Origin: Betaproteobacteria bacterium
Lineage (GTDB): Bacteria; Pseudomonadota; Gammaproteobacteria; Burkholderiales; SG8-41
Assembly (NCBI GenBank): GCA_021732605.1
Contig: JAKFUS010000005.1
Span: 1 to 33,721 of the forward strand
DNA: 33,721 bases
Direction of reading: 5' to 3'
The notes beneath the pieces were generated by a model that had not been told where the DNA came from, did not search any database, and worked only from the letters and a program-made list of their open reading frames with translations. Below, one piece after another: positions 27,140 through 33,721 of this stretch (within the stretch, counting starts at the first letter, position 1; the number at the start of each line of letters is the position of its first letter). The translations under genes and the position numbers were made by a program.

Positions 27140-28297
27140 ATGGCTGCCACTAAAACGTACGATTTGACCACATCCGTCGGCATCGTCACGCCGCAGACCG
27201 CACGCTTCACGACGCCACTGCCGCTGCGCAGCGGCGCGGTGCTGCACGATTACGAACTGGTCTACGAGACCTACGGCACGCTCAACACGAACCACTCCAA
27301 CGCCGTGCTGGTCTGCCATGCCCTCAATGCCTCGCATCACGTCGCCGGCATTCATGCCGATGACCCCGACCACGCCGGCTGGTGGGACAACATGATCGGT
27401 CCCGGCAAACCGCTGGACACCAACCGTTTTTTTGTCATCGGCGTCAACAACCTCGGTGGCTGTCACGGCTCGACCGGCCCGCTGAGCATCAATCCCGACA
27501 CCGTTAAACCCTGGGGCGGTGATTTTCCGGTGGTGACGGTGGAAGACTGGGTGGACGCCCAAGCCCGGCTTGCCGACCAGCTGGGTATCACACAGTTTGC
27601 CGCCGTCATGGGTGGCAGCCTCGGTGCAATGCAGGCGCTGGCCTGGGCGATTCGTTACCCGCAACGCCTGCGCCACAGCATCGTCATCGCCTGTGCGCCC
27701 AACTTGTCGGCACAGAACATCGCCTTCAACGAAGTCGCGCGCCAGGCCATCCTCACCGATCCCGATTTCCACGACGGCAATTACCAGGTTCATAATGCTG
27801 TGCCCAAACGCGGCCTGCGCGTCGCGCGCATGGTCGGGCACATCACCTACCTGTCCGACGATGAGATGGCCAGCAAGTTCGGCCGTCAGCTTAAACACGG
27901 CAAGCCCGGCTACAGCTTCGACACCGAATTCGAAATCGAGTCCTACCTGCGTCATCAGGGCAACAAGTTCGCCGAGTATTTCGACGCCAACACCTATCTG
28001 CGCATCACCAAAGCGCTGGATTATTTCGATCCCGCTCTGGATCACGGTGGCAGTCTGTCGCAGGCGCTTAAGGCCGTCAACGCGGGTGTACTGGTGATTT
28101 CATTCACCACCGACTGGCGGTTTTCGCCGGAACGCTCGCGTGAAATCGTGCGCGCACTGCTCGACAACCGCGCCCAAGTCACCTACGCCGAAATCGACGC
28201 GCCGCATGGCCACGATGCCTTCCTGCTTGATGACGCACGGTACCACCGCCTGGTGGCGACGTATTTCGACCGCGTGCAGCGGGAGATCGCGCCATGA
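27140..28297 (+). CDS. metX: Homoserine O-acyltransferase MetX
   Basis: 385 residues. Acylates homoserine with acetyl-CoA or succinyl-CoA in the first committed step of methionine synthesis; the acyl donor cannot be told by eye. It is an alpha/beta hydrolase: [12 protein letters not shown] oxyanion region, nucleophile elbow [10 protein letters not shown] with Ser160, the acid in [11 protein letters not shown] (near residue 325), and the catalytic His in PHGHDAFLL (H358). The frame is open upstream from 27116, but ATG 27140 follows the GGGG and gives the usual N-terminus. It overlaps metW by four bases (ATGA). It is controlled by the SAM-II riboswitch and terminator/SD hairpin immediately upstream. 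Confidence 0.96.
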   Translation: MAATKTYDLTTSVGIVTPQTARFTTPLPLRSGAVLHDYELVYETYGTLNTNHSNAVLVCHALNASHHVAGIHADDPDHAGWWDNMIGPGKPLDTNRFFVIGVNNLGGCHGSTGPLSINPDTVKPWGGDFPVVTVEDWVDAQARLADQLGITQFAAVMGGSLGAMQALAWAIRYPQRLRHSIVIACAPNLSAQNIAFNEVARQAILTDPDFHDGNYQVHNAVPKRGLRVARMVGHITYLSDDEMASKFGRQLKHGKPGYSFDTEFEIESYLRHQGNKFAEYFDANTYLRITKALDYFDPALDHGGSLSQALKAVNAGVLVISFTTDWRFSPERSREIVRALLDNRAQVTYAEIDAPHGHDAFLLDDARYHRLVATYFDRVQREIAP

Positions 28298-28890
28298 CCG
28301 GACTTAACGGCAGCCAGCGTCCTGATTTTGCGGCGATCGCGCAGTGGGTAAAACCCGGCGCGCATGTGCTCGATCTCGGTTGCGGCGACGGCACGCTGCT
28401 GAAATACCTGCAGCAGGCGCGCGGCGTCACCGGTTACGGCGTCGAAATCGATGACGGCAACGTGCTGGAGTGTGTGAAAAACGGCGTGCATGTCATCCAG
28501 AGCGATCTCGAGCGCGGCCTCGCTGAATTTGCCGACCACTCCTTCGATTACGTCGTGCTGTCGCAGACGCTGCAGGCGATGCGCAACACCGAGCGCATCG
28601 TGCGCGAAATACTGCGCGTCGGTCGCACCGGCATCGTCACATTCCCCAATTTCGGTTACTGGAAAAACCGCCTGCAGATCCTGCGCGGCCGCATGCCGGT
28701 ATCGGAAAACCTGCCATTCGAATGGTTTGACACGCCGAACATCCACCTGTGCACGGTTGCCGATTTCGAGAAATTCTGCGGCGAGCGCGCCATCCGCATT
28801 GTCGGCCGCACTGTGCTTACCAACGGCCGTGCGGTTGATTTATTGCCAAACCTGCTGGGCGAACTCGCGGTCTATCAGTTCGGCGGCTGA
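28294..28890 (+). CDS. metW: Methionine biosynthesis protein MetW
   Basis: 198 residues, methyltransferase-like fold with [16 protein letters not shown] as motif [25 protein letters not shown], and [16 protein letters not shown], all characteristic of MetW. It accompanies metX in most betaproteobacteria and is thought to activate MetX. The start overlaps the metX stop as ATGA. Its 3' end overlaps the convergent ampG gene by 16 bases. No SAM-dependent reaction can be asserted from sequence. Confidence 0.95.
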   Translation: MTGLNGSQRPDFAAIAQWVKPGAHVLDLGCGDGTLLKYLQQARGVTGYGVEIDDGNVLECVKNGVHVIQSDLERGLAEFADHSFDYVVLSQTLQAMRNTERIVREILRVGRTGIVTFPNFGYWKNRLQILRGRMPVSENLPFEWFDTPNIHLCTVADFEKFCGERAIRIVGRTVLTNGRAVDLLPNLLGELAVYQFGG

Positions 28891-30170
28891 TCGCTCACCG
28901 GAGCAGTCGAAAGCCGCGTCACCCAGCGCAGCAGCAGCAGGCCGGGAATCGCAATCAACGCGCAGAGCAGGAAAAACCACGGCCAGCCCATCGCTTGTGC
29001 CATCCAGCCGGTGGGCGCCGCCAGCAGTACGCGCGGCACACCCACCAGGCTCGACAGCAGCGCATATTGGGTGGCGGTAAAACGACGGTCGGTCAGCGCC
29101 GCCATGAAGCCGACAAAAGCCGCCGTGCCCATGCCCGCGGTCAGGTTCTCGACCGCGACCACGGTGGCGAGTGCACCGACACTGAGCGGGGACCAGGCCA
29201 GCACGACAAAACCCAGCGTTGAAATCATCTGGCCGAAACCGAACAGCCATAAGGCGCGATGCGTGCCGGCACGCATTATCCAGATGCCCCCCAGAGTCCC
29301 GCCGGCCAGCGTCGCCCAGAAACCAAACAGTTTGACCACCGTGCCGATCTCGGTTTTGGTGTAACCAATGTCCAGATAAAACGGCGTGGTCATCGCCGAA
29401 GCCATGGTGTCACCCAGCTTGTAGAGCAGGATGAAGCCGAGGATCAGCCAGGCCCCCTGACGGGAAAAATAATCCCGGAACGGCAACACAACCGCCTCGC
29501 GCAGCGTGCCCGGCCGCCCTTCGGGCAAAGGCGGCTCTGGTGCAAACAGGGTCACCGTCACACAGGCGATCATGCACATCGCCATGATGCGGTACATGGT
29601 TTCGAAGGACAGCCAGTCAGCAAGGATCAGCCCGCCGCCGCCCGCCAGCAGCATGCCGATGCGATAACCGTTTACATACATCGCGGAGCCCAGCCCCAGC
29701 TCGATTTCGCCCATGCTTTCGCGACGGTAGGCATCCACAACGATGTCCTGTGACGCCGAAAAAAATGACACCAGCAAACCCGCCAGCATCACCAGCCACA
29801 GGTGATCCGCGTCGGGTTGCGCAGTACTCAACAGCAGCAGCGCACCCGCCAGCGCGAACTGCGTCAGCAGCAGCCAGCCGCGGCGGCGGCCGAGCACCAC
29901 CGGCGCATAACGGTCAAACAGCGGCGCCCACAGGAATTTCAGCGTGTATGGCAGCCCTATCAGCGCAAACAGGCCGATGCGTGTCAGATCGACACCGCCG
30001 TCTTTCAGCCAGGCCTGTAGCACCGAGCCGGTCAACAGCAGCGGCAATCCCGATGAAAAACCCATCAATAGTGCGACCAGCATCCGCCCGCTGAACATCG
30101 CAGCCAGCGTCTCGCGCCAGGATAATGACGCGAGCTTCGGAGTCGCGGACTTCGGGCGTGATGCGGTCAA
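28875..30170 (-). CDS. ampG: AmpG-family muropeptide permease (MFS)
   Basis: 431 residues, polytopic inner-membrane protein with 12 or more helices. LMGFSSGLPLLLTGSVLQAWL in helix 1, GLPYTLKFLWAPLFDRY with the adjoining LGRRRGW loop, SFFSASQDIVVDAYRRE, and LGSAMYVNGYRIGML are AmpG family motifs. AmpG imports anhydro-muropeptides for cell-wall recycling, the same pathway as mpl at the left of the window. The only start that keeps helix 1 and the SWRETL segment is a TTG at 30168-30170 overlapping the xth stop as TTGA, with GGGAAG upstream. The 3' end overlaps metW. Confidence 0.9.
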   Translation of the reverse strand: MTASRPKSATPKLASLSWRETLAAMFSGRMLVALLMGFSSGLPLLLTGSVLQAWLKDGGVDLTRIGLFALIGLPYTLKFLWAPLFDRYAPVVLGRRRGWLLLTQFALAGALLLLSTAQPDADHLWLVMLAGLLVSFFSASQDIVVDAYRRESMGEIELGLGSAMYVNGYRIGMLLAGGGGLILADWLSFETMYRIMAMCMIACVTVTLFAPEPPLPEGRPGTLREAVVLPFRDYFSRQGAWLILGFILLYKLGDTMASAMTTPFYLDIGYTKTEIGTVVKLFGFWATLAGGTLGGIWIMRAGTHRALWLFGFGQMISTLGFVVLAWSPLSVGALATVVAVENLTAGMGTAAFVGFMAALTDRRFTATQYALLSSLVGVPRVLLAAPTGWMAQAMGWPWFFLLCALIAIPGLLLLRWVTRLSTAPVSDQPPN

Positions 30171-30949
30171 GCGAGCTTCCCGTCGTAATCAATGGTCAGC
30201 GGGGCGTGATCCGAAAACCGCTCGTCCTTGTAAATCGCAGCGCGTTTCGCCTGCGCAGCAATGCCTGGGGACGCAATCTGGTAATCGATGCGCCAGCCAA
30301 CGTTTTTGGCCCAGGCCTGCCCACGGTTCGACCACCAGGTGTACGAGGCATCCGTCGTCTCGGGATGCAGCTGCCGGTAAACATCAACCCAGCCCAGTTG
30401 GCCGAATATCTGCGTCATCCAGTCCCGCTCCTCCGGCAGGAATCCGGAATTCTTGCGGTTGCCCTTCCAGTTCTTGAGGTCGATCTCCTTGTGCGCAATG
30501 TTCCAGTCACCACACAGCAGCACTTCGCGCCCCGCCTTGCGCAACCGCTTGAGATGCGGATAAAACGCAGCCAGGAAACGGAACTTCGAAGCCTGCCGGT
30601 GCTCACCGCTGGAACCCGAAGGCAGATACAAGGAAATCACTGACAACTTGCCGAAATCGGCGCGCAGGTAACGTCCCTCAGCATCGAATTCGGCAATACC
30701 AAAGCCGGTCTTGACGCGATCCGGGGCAGCCTTTGAGTAGATACCGACACCGCTGTAACCCTTCTTTTCCGCGTAATGAAAATGGCCGTGGTAGCCGGCG
30801 GGCACCAGCAGCTCTTCGGTCATGTCGGCAGCCTGCGCCTTGATTTCCTGGACACAGATCACGTCGGCGCGCTGGCGCGGCAGCCAGTCCAGGAAACCTT
30901 TGCGCGCCGCGGAGCGGATGCCGTTGAGATTCAGGGTTATAATTTTCAT
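30167..30949 (-). CDS. xth: Exodeoxyribonuclease III
   Basis: 260 residues, the usual length. AP endonuclease and 3'-5' exonuclease in base-excision repair. MKIITLNLNGIRSAARKGFLDWL is the start; ICVQEIKAQ carries the metal-binding Glu, LCGDWNIAHKEIDLKNW the catalytic Asp and Asn, and FSDHAPLTIDYD the active-site Asp-His pair. The frame opens further upstream, but ATG 30949 is the family start. The AmpG gene follows with a TTGA overlap. It lies divergent from pyrE with 51 bases between starts. Confidence 0.95.
   Translation of the reverse strand: MKIITLNLNGIRSAARKGFLDWLPRQRADVICVQEIKAQAADMTEELLVPAGYHGHFHYAEKKGYSGVGIYSKAAPDRVKTGFGIAEFDAEGRYLRADFGKLSVISLYLPSGSSGEHRQASKFRFLAAFYPHLKRLRKAGREVLLCGDWNIAHKEIDLKNWKGNRKNSGFLPEERDWMTQIFGQLGWVDVYRQLHPETTDASYTWWSNRGQAWAKNVGWRIDYQIASPGIAAQAKRAAIYKDERFSDHAPLTIDYDGKLA
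30938..30943 (+). promoter_or_regulatory. -10 hexamer for pyrE
   Basis: TATAAT lies inside the first codons of the divergent xth gene, predicting a start near 30950 and a leader of about 50 bases to the pyrE ATG. The -35 region is poor. Confidence 0.4.
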
Positions 30950-31000
30950 CGGTTTTTCAAACTTTCCAACTATTTCCGCCGCGAGCACGCCGGCTGACCT

Positions 31001-31657
31001 ATGAATATGGCCGCCAGTTTTCGACAGGAATTCATCCGCTTCGCCATCGACACCAAAGTCCTGCTGTTCGGTGAGTTCAAAACCAAGGCCGGGCGCCTGT
31101 CGCCTTATTTTTTCAACGCCGGCCTGTTCTGCGACGGCAGTTCACTGCAACAGCTCGCCCGATTTTACGCGAAAGCAATTTCAGCAGCCGGGGTTCCTTA
31201 CGACCTGCTGTTCGGTCCCGCCTACAAGGGCATCCCGCTGGTGGCCGCGGTGGCGATTGCGCTGGCAGAGACCGGCCGCAACGTGCCGTTCAGCTACAAC
31301 CGCAAGGAAGCCAAGGATCATGGTGAGGGCGGCAACGTCGTCGGCGCCCCGCTGGCGGGCCGGGCATTGATCGTCGATGACGTCATTTCAGCGGGCACCT
31401 CGGTACGCGAATCGGTCACCCTGATCCGTGCCGCAAACGCCACGCCGGCGGGCGTATTGATCGCTCTGGACCGCATGGAACGCGGTTCTGCGGAACTGTC
31501 GGCCACACAGGAAGTCGGACAGCTATACGGGATCCCGGTGATCAGCATTGCCACACTGGATGATTTGATCGGATTTCTGGAACATGAAAAGGGTATGGGG
31601 TCGCAGCTCGCTGCGGTCGCAGCCTATCGTCAACAATACGGGGTGAAAAATGTCTGA
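31001..31657 (+). CDS. pyrE: Orotate phosphoribosyltransferase
   Basis: 218 residues. Converts orotate and PRPP to OMP in pyrimidine synthesis. The PRPP-binding motif [13 protein letters not shown] lies near residue 125; earlier [28 protein letters not shown] and [15 protein letters not shown] are typical PyrE segments, the last being the flexible catalytic loop. ATG 31001 is chosen; ATG 31007 two codons later is equally possible. The 3' end overlaps the DUF4124 gene by eight bases, so the two are likely co-transcribed. Confidence 0.96.
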   Translation: MNMAASFRQEFIRFAIDTKVLLFGEFKTKAGRLSPYFFNAGLFCDGSSLQQLARFYAKAISAAGVPYDLLFGPAYKGIPLVAAVAIALAETGRNVPFSYNRKEAKDHGEGGNVVGAPLAGRALIVDDVISAGTSVRESVTLIRAANATPAGVLIALDRMERGSAELSATQEVGQLYGIPVISIATLDDLIGFLEHEKGMGSQLAAVAAYRQQYGVKNV

Positions 31658-32333
31658 ACGTCTGCCTGCTCTTTCAGCGCTTGCCGGTGCCGCCGTGGCC
31701 ATCGCCCTGTTTGCCGCAGCACCCGCTCCAATGGCGCAAAAAATCGTCTGCTGGAAAGACGCAACCGGCAAAGTCATCGGCTGCGGCGACCGCGTGCCGC
31801 CGGAATTTCAGAAAAACGAATCCAAGAGGCTGGACAGCGGCGGCATCACCCGCCAGACCACGGTATCCGCGGAAGAAGCTGCACGACTGAAGGCAGAAGC
31901 CGATAAAAAAGCGACCCTTAAAATCGAAGAAGACCGTCGCATCGCCGAACAACGTCGCCAGGACACCGCGCTGGTCAACACGTATACCACTGCGTCGGAA
32001 ATCGATGTCCGTCGCGACCGCGAACTTCAGGTTGTCGATCTGCAAATCCAGCAACTCAAGTCCGCTGTAAAAGGCGCCGTCGATGCGCATGCCGCACAAA
32101 AAACGCGTTACACCAATTTCGAAAAACGCGGCAAGGTACCCGACAACGTGAAAGACGACCTGAAGGTGGCGGCCGAGGAAGAGGACCGCGTCAAAGGCCG
32201 CATCGCGGAAAAGGAAAAAGACAAAGAGCGCATCGCTGCCAGTTATGCGCAGCAGAAAGCCCGTTTTATCGAACTGAAGGGTGCGCCCCCGGCCGCAGCT
32301 GTGGCTGCCACGCCAGCCCCGGCGAAAAAATAA
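31650..32333 (+). CDS. DUF4124-domain exported coiled-coil protein
   Basis: 227 residues. A signal peptide (about 1-29, ending APMAQ) precedes [20 protein letters not shown], a short DUF4124 module with two cysteines (about 34 and 45). A long, highly charged helix rich in Lys, Glu, Arg and Ala follows (about 73-213), with clear coiled-coil character, and an Ala/Pro tail. It is probably periplasmic. DUF4124 proteins are common in betaproteobacteria and have no firm function. A GGGGTG precedes the ATG, which lies within the end of pyrE. It converges on gatB with an 11-base gap. Confidence 0.88.
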   Translation: MSERLPALSALAGAAVAIALFAAAPAPMAQKIVCWKDATGKVIGCGDRVPPEFQKNESKRLDSGGITRQTTVSAEEAARLKAEADKKATLKIEEDRRIAEQRRQDTALVNTYTTASEIDVRRDRELQVVDLQIQQLKSAVKGAVDAHAAQKTRYTNFEKRGKVPDNVKDDLKVAAEEEDRVKGRIAEKEKDKERIAASYAQQKARFIELKGAPPAAAVAATPAPAKK

Positions 32334-32344
32334 TCGGCTCCGGC

Positions 32345-33721
32345 TCAGCCGGCGAGTTTGCGGCGCAGGATATCGTTGACCTGCTGCGGATTGGCCTTGC
32401 CGCGACTGGCTTTCATCACCTGACCCACCAGTGAGTTGAACGCTTTTTCCTTGCCGGCGCGGAAATCGGTGACCTGCTGGGCGTTGGCCGCCAGCACCTG
32501 ATCGACGATTTTTTCCAGTTCGCCGCTGTCGGAAATCTGTTTCAGGCCTTTGGCGGCGATGATGTCGTCAACCGTTCGACCCTGACTCTCCAGCGGCTCG
32601 TTCCAGAGATCAGCAAAAACTTCTTTGGCCATCTTTACCGACAACGTACCATCCTGAATACGTGCAACCAGCTGCGCGAGAGCCTTCGAAGTAACAGGAC
32701 TATCAGCGATCGGGTTGTCACTCACAAAACCAAGACGGTTAAGGGCGGCTGACAACTCACCGGTCATCCAGTTTGCAATCTGTTTGGCGCCAGCCGCGCT
32801 ACTGCTACCACCCAGATCGGCAAGCGTCGCCTCGAAATAATTCGACCACTCGCGCGACTGCGTGATAAGACCTGCGTCGTAGACCGACAACTCATAATCA
32901 CGCATATACCGCTCGCGTACGGCAGCGGGCAACTCCGGCATCGCCGACCGCACGTCAGCCAGTCGCGCCGCCGTAACCTCCAGCGGCAGCAAATCCGGAT
33001 CCGGGAAGTAGCGATAATCGTGTGCATCTTCCTTGGTGCGCATCATGCGGGTCTCGCCGCTGTCGGGGTCGAACAGCACAGTCGCCTGCTGGATCTTGCG
33101 GCCATCCTCGATTTCGCCGATCTGCCAGCGCACCTCGTACTCGATCGCCTGCTGCAGAAAACGGAAACTGTTCAGGTTCTTGATCTCGCGGCGCGTGCCC
33201 AATGTCGTTGAGCCCGCCGGACGCACTGACACGTTGGCGTCACAGCGGAACGAGCCTTCCTGCATGTTGCCGTCGCAGACGTCGATCCAGCGCACCAGCA
33301 TATGCAGCGCTTTGGCATAGGCCACGGCATCTTCCGCCGAGTACATGCAGGGTTCGGTCACGATTTCCAGCAGCGGCGTGCCGGCGCGGTTGAGGTCGAT
33401 GCCGGTGCGGCCACGGAAATCCTCGTGCAGCGATTTGCCAGCATCTTCCTCGAGGTGAGCGCGGGTCAGCTGCACGGTTTTTTCCGTGTCGCCAACCTGG
33501 ATGGTCACCGAGCCGCCCTCGACGATCGGCAATTCGTACTGGCTGATCTGGTAACCCTTGGGCAGGTCGGGATAGAAATAATTCTTGCGCGCGAAAATCG
33601 AATGCCGATTGATTTTGCCGCCGACCGCGAGGCCGAAACGGATCGCGCGTTCGACCGCGCCGGTATTGAGTACCGGCAGCACACCCGGCAGCGCGATGTC
33701 GACGCCGCAGGCCTGGGTGTT
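32345..33721 (-). CDS. gatB: Aspartyl/glutamyl-tRNA amidotransferase subunit B (5' end cut by window)
   Basis: 458 codons visible; the frame continues past the right edge, and about 15-30 N-terminal residues are missing. GatB with GatA and GatC converts Glu-tRNA(Gln) and Asp-tRNA(Asn) to the correct amidated forms. Visible landmarks are [19 protein letters not shown] at the edge, [76 protein letters not shown] and [13 protein letters not shown]. The C-terminal YqeY-like tail ends [20 protein letters not shown]. It is intact through the window. Confidence 0.97.
   Translation of the reverse strand, partial: NTQACGVDIALPGVLPVLNTGAVERAIRFGLAVGGKINRHSIFARKNYFYPDLPKGYQISQYELPIVEGGSVTIQVGDTEKTVQLTRAHLEEDAGKSLHEDFRGRTGIDLNRAGTPLLEIVTEPCMYSAEDAVAYAKALHMLVRWIDVCDGNMQEGSFRCDANVSVRPAGSTTLGTRREIKNLNSFRFLQQAIEYEVRWQIGEIEDGRKIQQATVLFDPDSGETRMMRTKEDAHDYRYFPDPDLLPLEVTAARLADVRSAMPELPAAVRERYMRDYELSVYDAGLITQSREWSNYFEATLADLGGSSSAAGAKQIANWMTGELSAALNRLGFVSDNPIADSPVTSKALAQLVARIQDGTLSVKMAKEVFADLWNEPLESQGRTVDDIIAAKGLKQISDSGELEKIVDQVLAANAQQVTDFRAGKEKAFNSLVGQVMKASRGKANPQQVNDILRRKLAG

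Noticed and set aside
32334-32350. Bidirectional terminator between the DUF4124 gene and gatB
   Set aside because: A CGGCT/AGCCG stem of 5 bp with a 7-base loop exists but has no T-run on either side; too weak to call.

Overview
The window looks like chromosomal DNA of a betaproteobacterium (roughly 60% GC). The protein families and the gene order support this: ubiK-comM, glnK-amtB-gshA-gshB-PTS IIA-ptsH-ptsI, metX-metW, and xth divergent from pyrE. I cannot name a genus. No phage, insertion sequence, rRNA, tRNA or CRISPR array was found. Twenty-eight protein genes are supported; mpl at the left edge and gatB at the right edge are cut by the window.

Positions 1-7840 are the most accessory-looking part. 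They hold the 5' part of mpl, a small COG0523/CobW-like protein with a degraded P-loop, a minus-strand pair of methyltransferase and ATP-grasp ligase with no recognised pathway, a type II NADH dehydrogenase, a periplasmic cytochrome P460 domain fused to a type 1 copper domain, and one ORF joining a CPBP-family intramembrane protease to a phytanoyl-CoA-dioxygenase-like (Fe(II)/2-oxoglutarate) domain. That last ORF follows metH by 2 bases.

Positions 7840-18980 hold full-length metH, a rhodanese gene with a good sigma-70 promoter, a hybrid sensor kinase with four PAS domains (two near-duplicates), a Bcr/CflA-type transporter coupled to comM, and ubiK.

Positions 18981-22046 form a nitrogen-control unit. 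Two NtrC-like boxes 31 bp apart, an IHF-like site and a sigma-54 -24/-12 promoter precede a TorF-family porin, glnK and amtB, and a strong intrinsic terminator closes the unit. This suggests the outer-membrane porin is induced with the ammonium transporter under nitrogen limitation.

Positions 22088-26954 hold gshA-gshB (glutathione synthesis) and a short PTS relay (mannose-type EIIA, HPr, EI) with no sugar permease in view, so probably regulatory. A long imperfect hairpin lies between ptsH and ptsI.

Positions 26955-33721 begin with a SAM-II riboswitch under a near-consensus promoter. It is followed by a terminator-like hairpin whose 3' arm is also the only visible Shine-Dalgarno of metX. metX-metW with metH make up methionine synthesis, and SAM feedback acts at metX. 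Then come ampG and xth (minus), pyrE and a DUF4124 coiled-coil protein (plus), and gatB (minus).

The best candidates for something undescribed are the P460-cupredoxin fusion, the CPBP-dioxygenase fusion, the pseudo-GTPase COG0523 protein with its possibly leaderless promoter, and the orphan ATP-grasp/methyltransferase pair.
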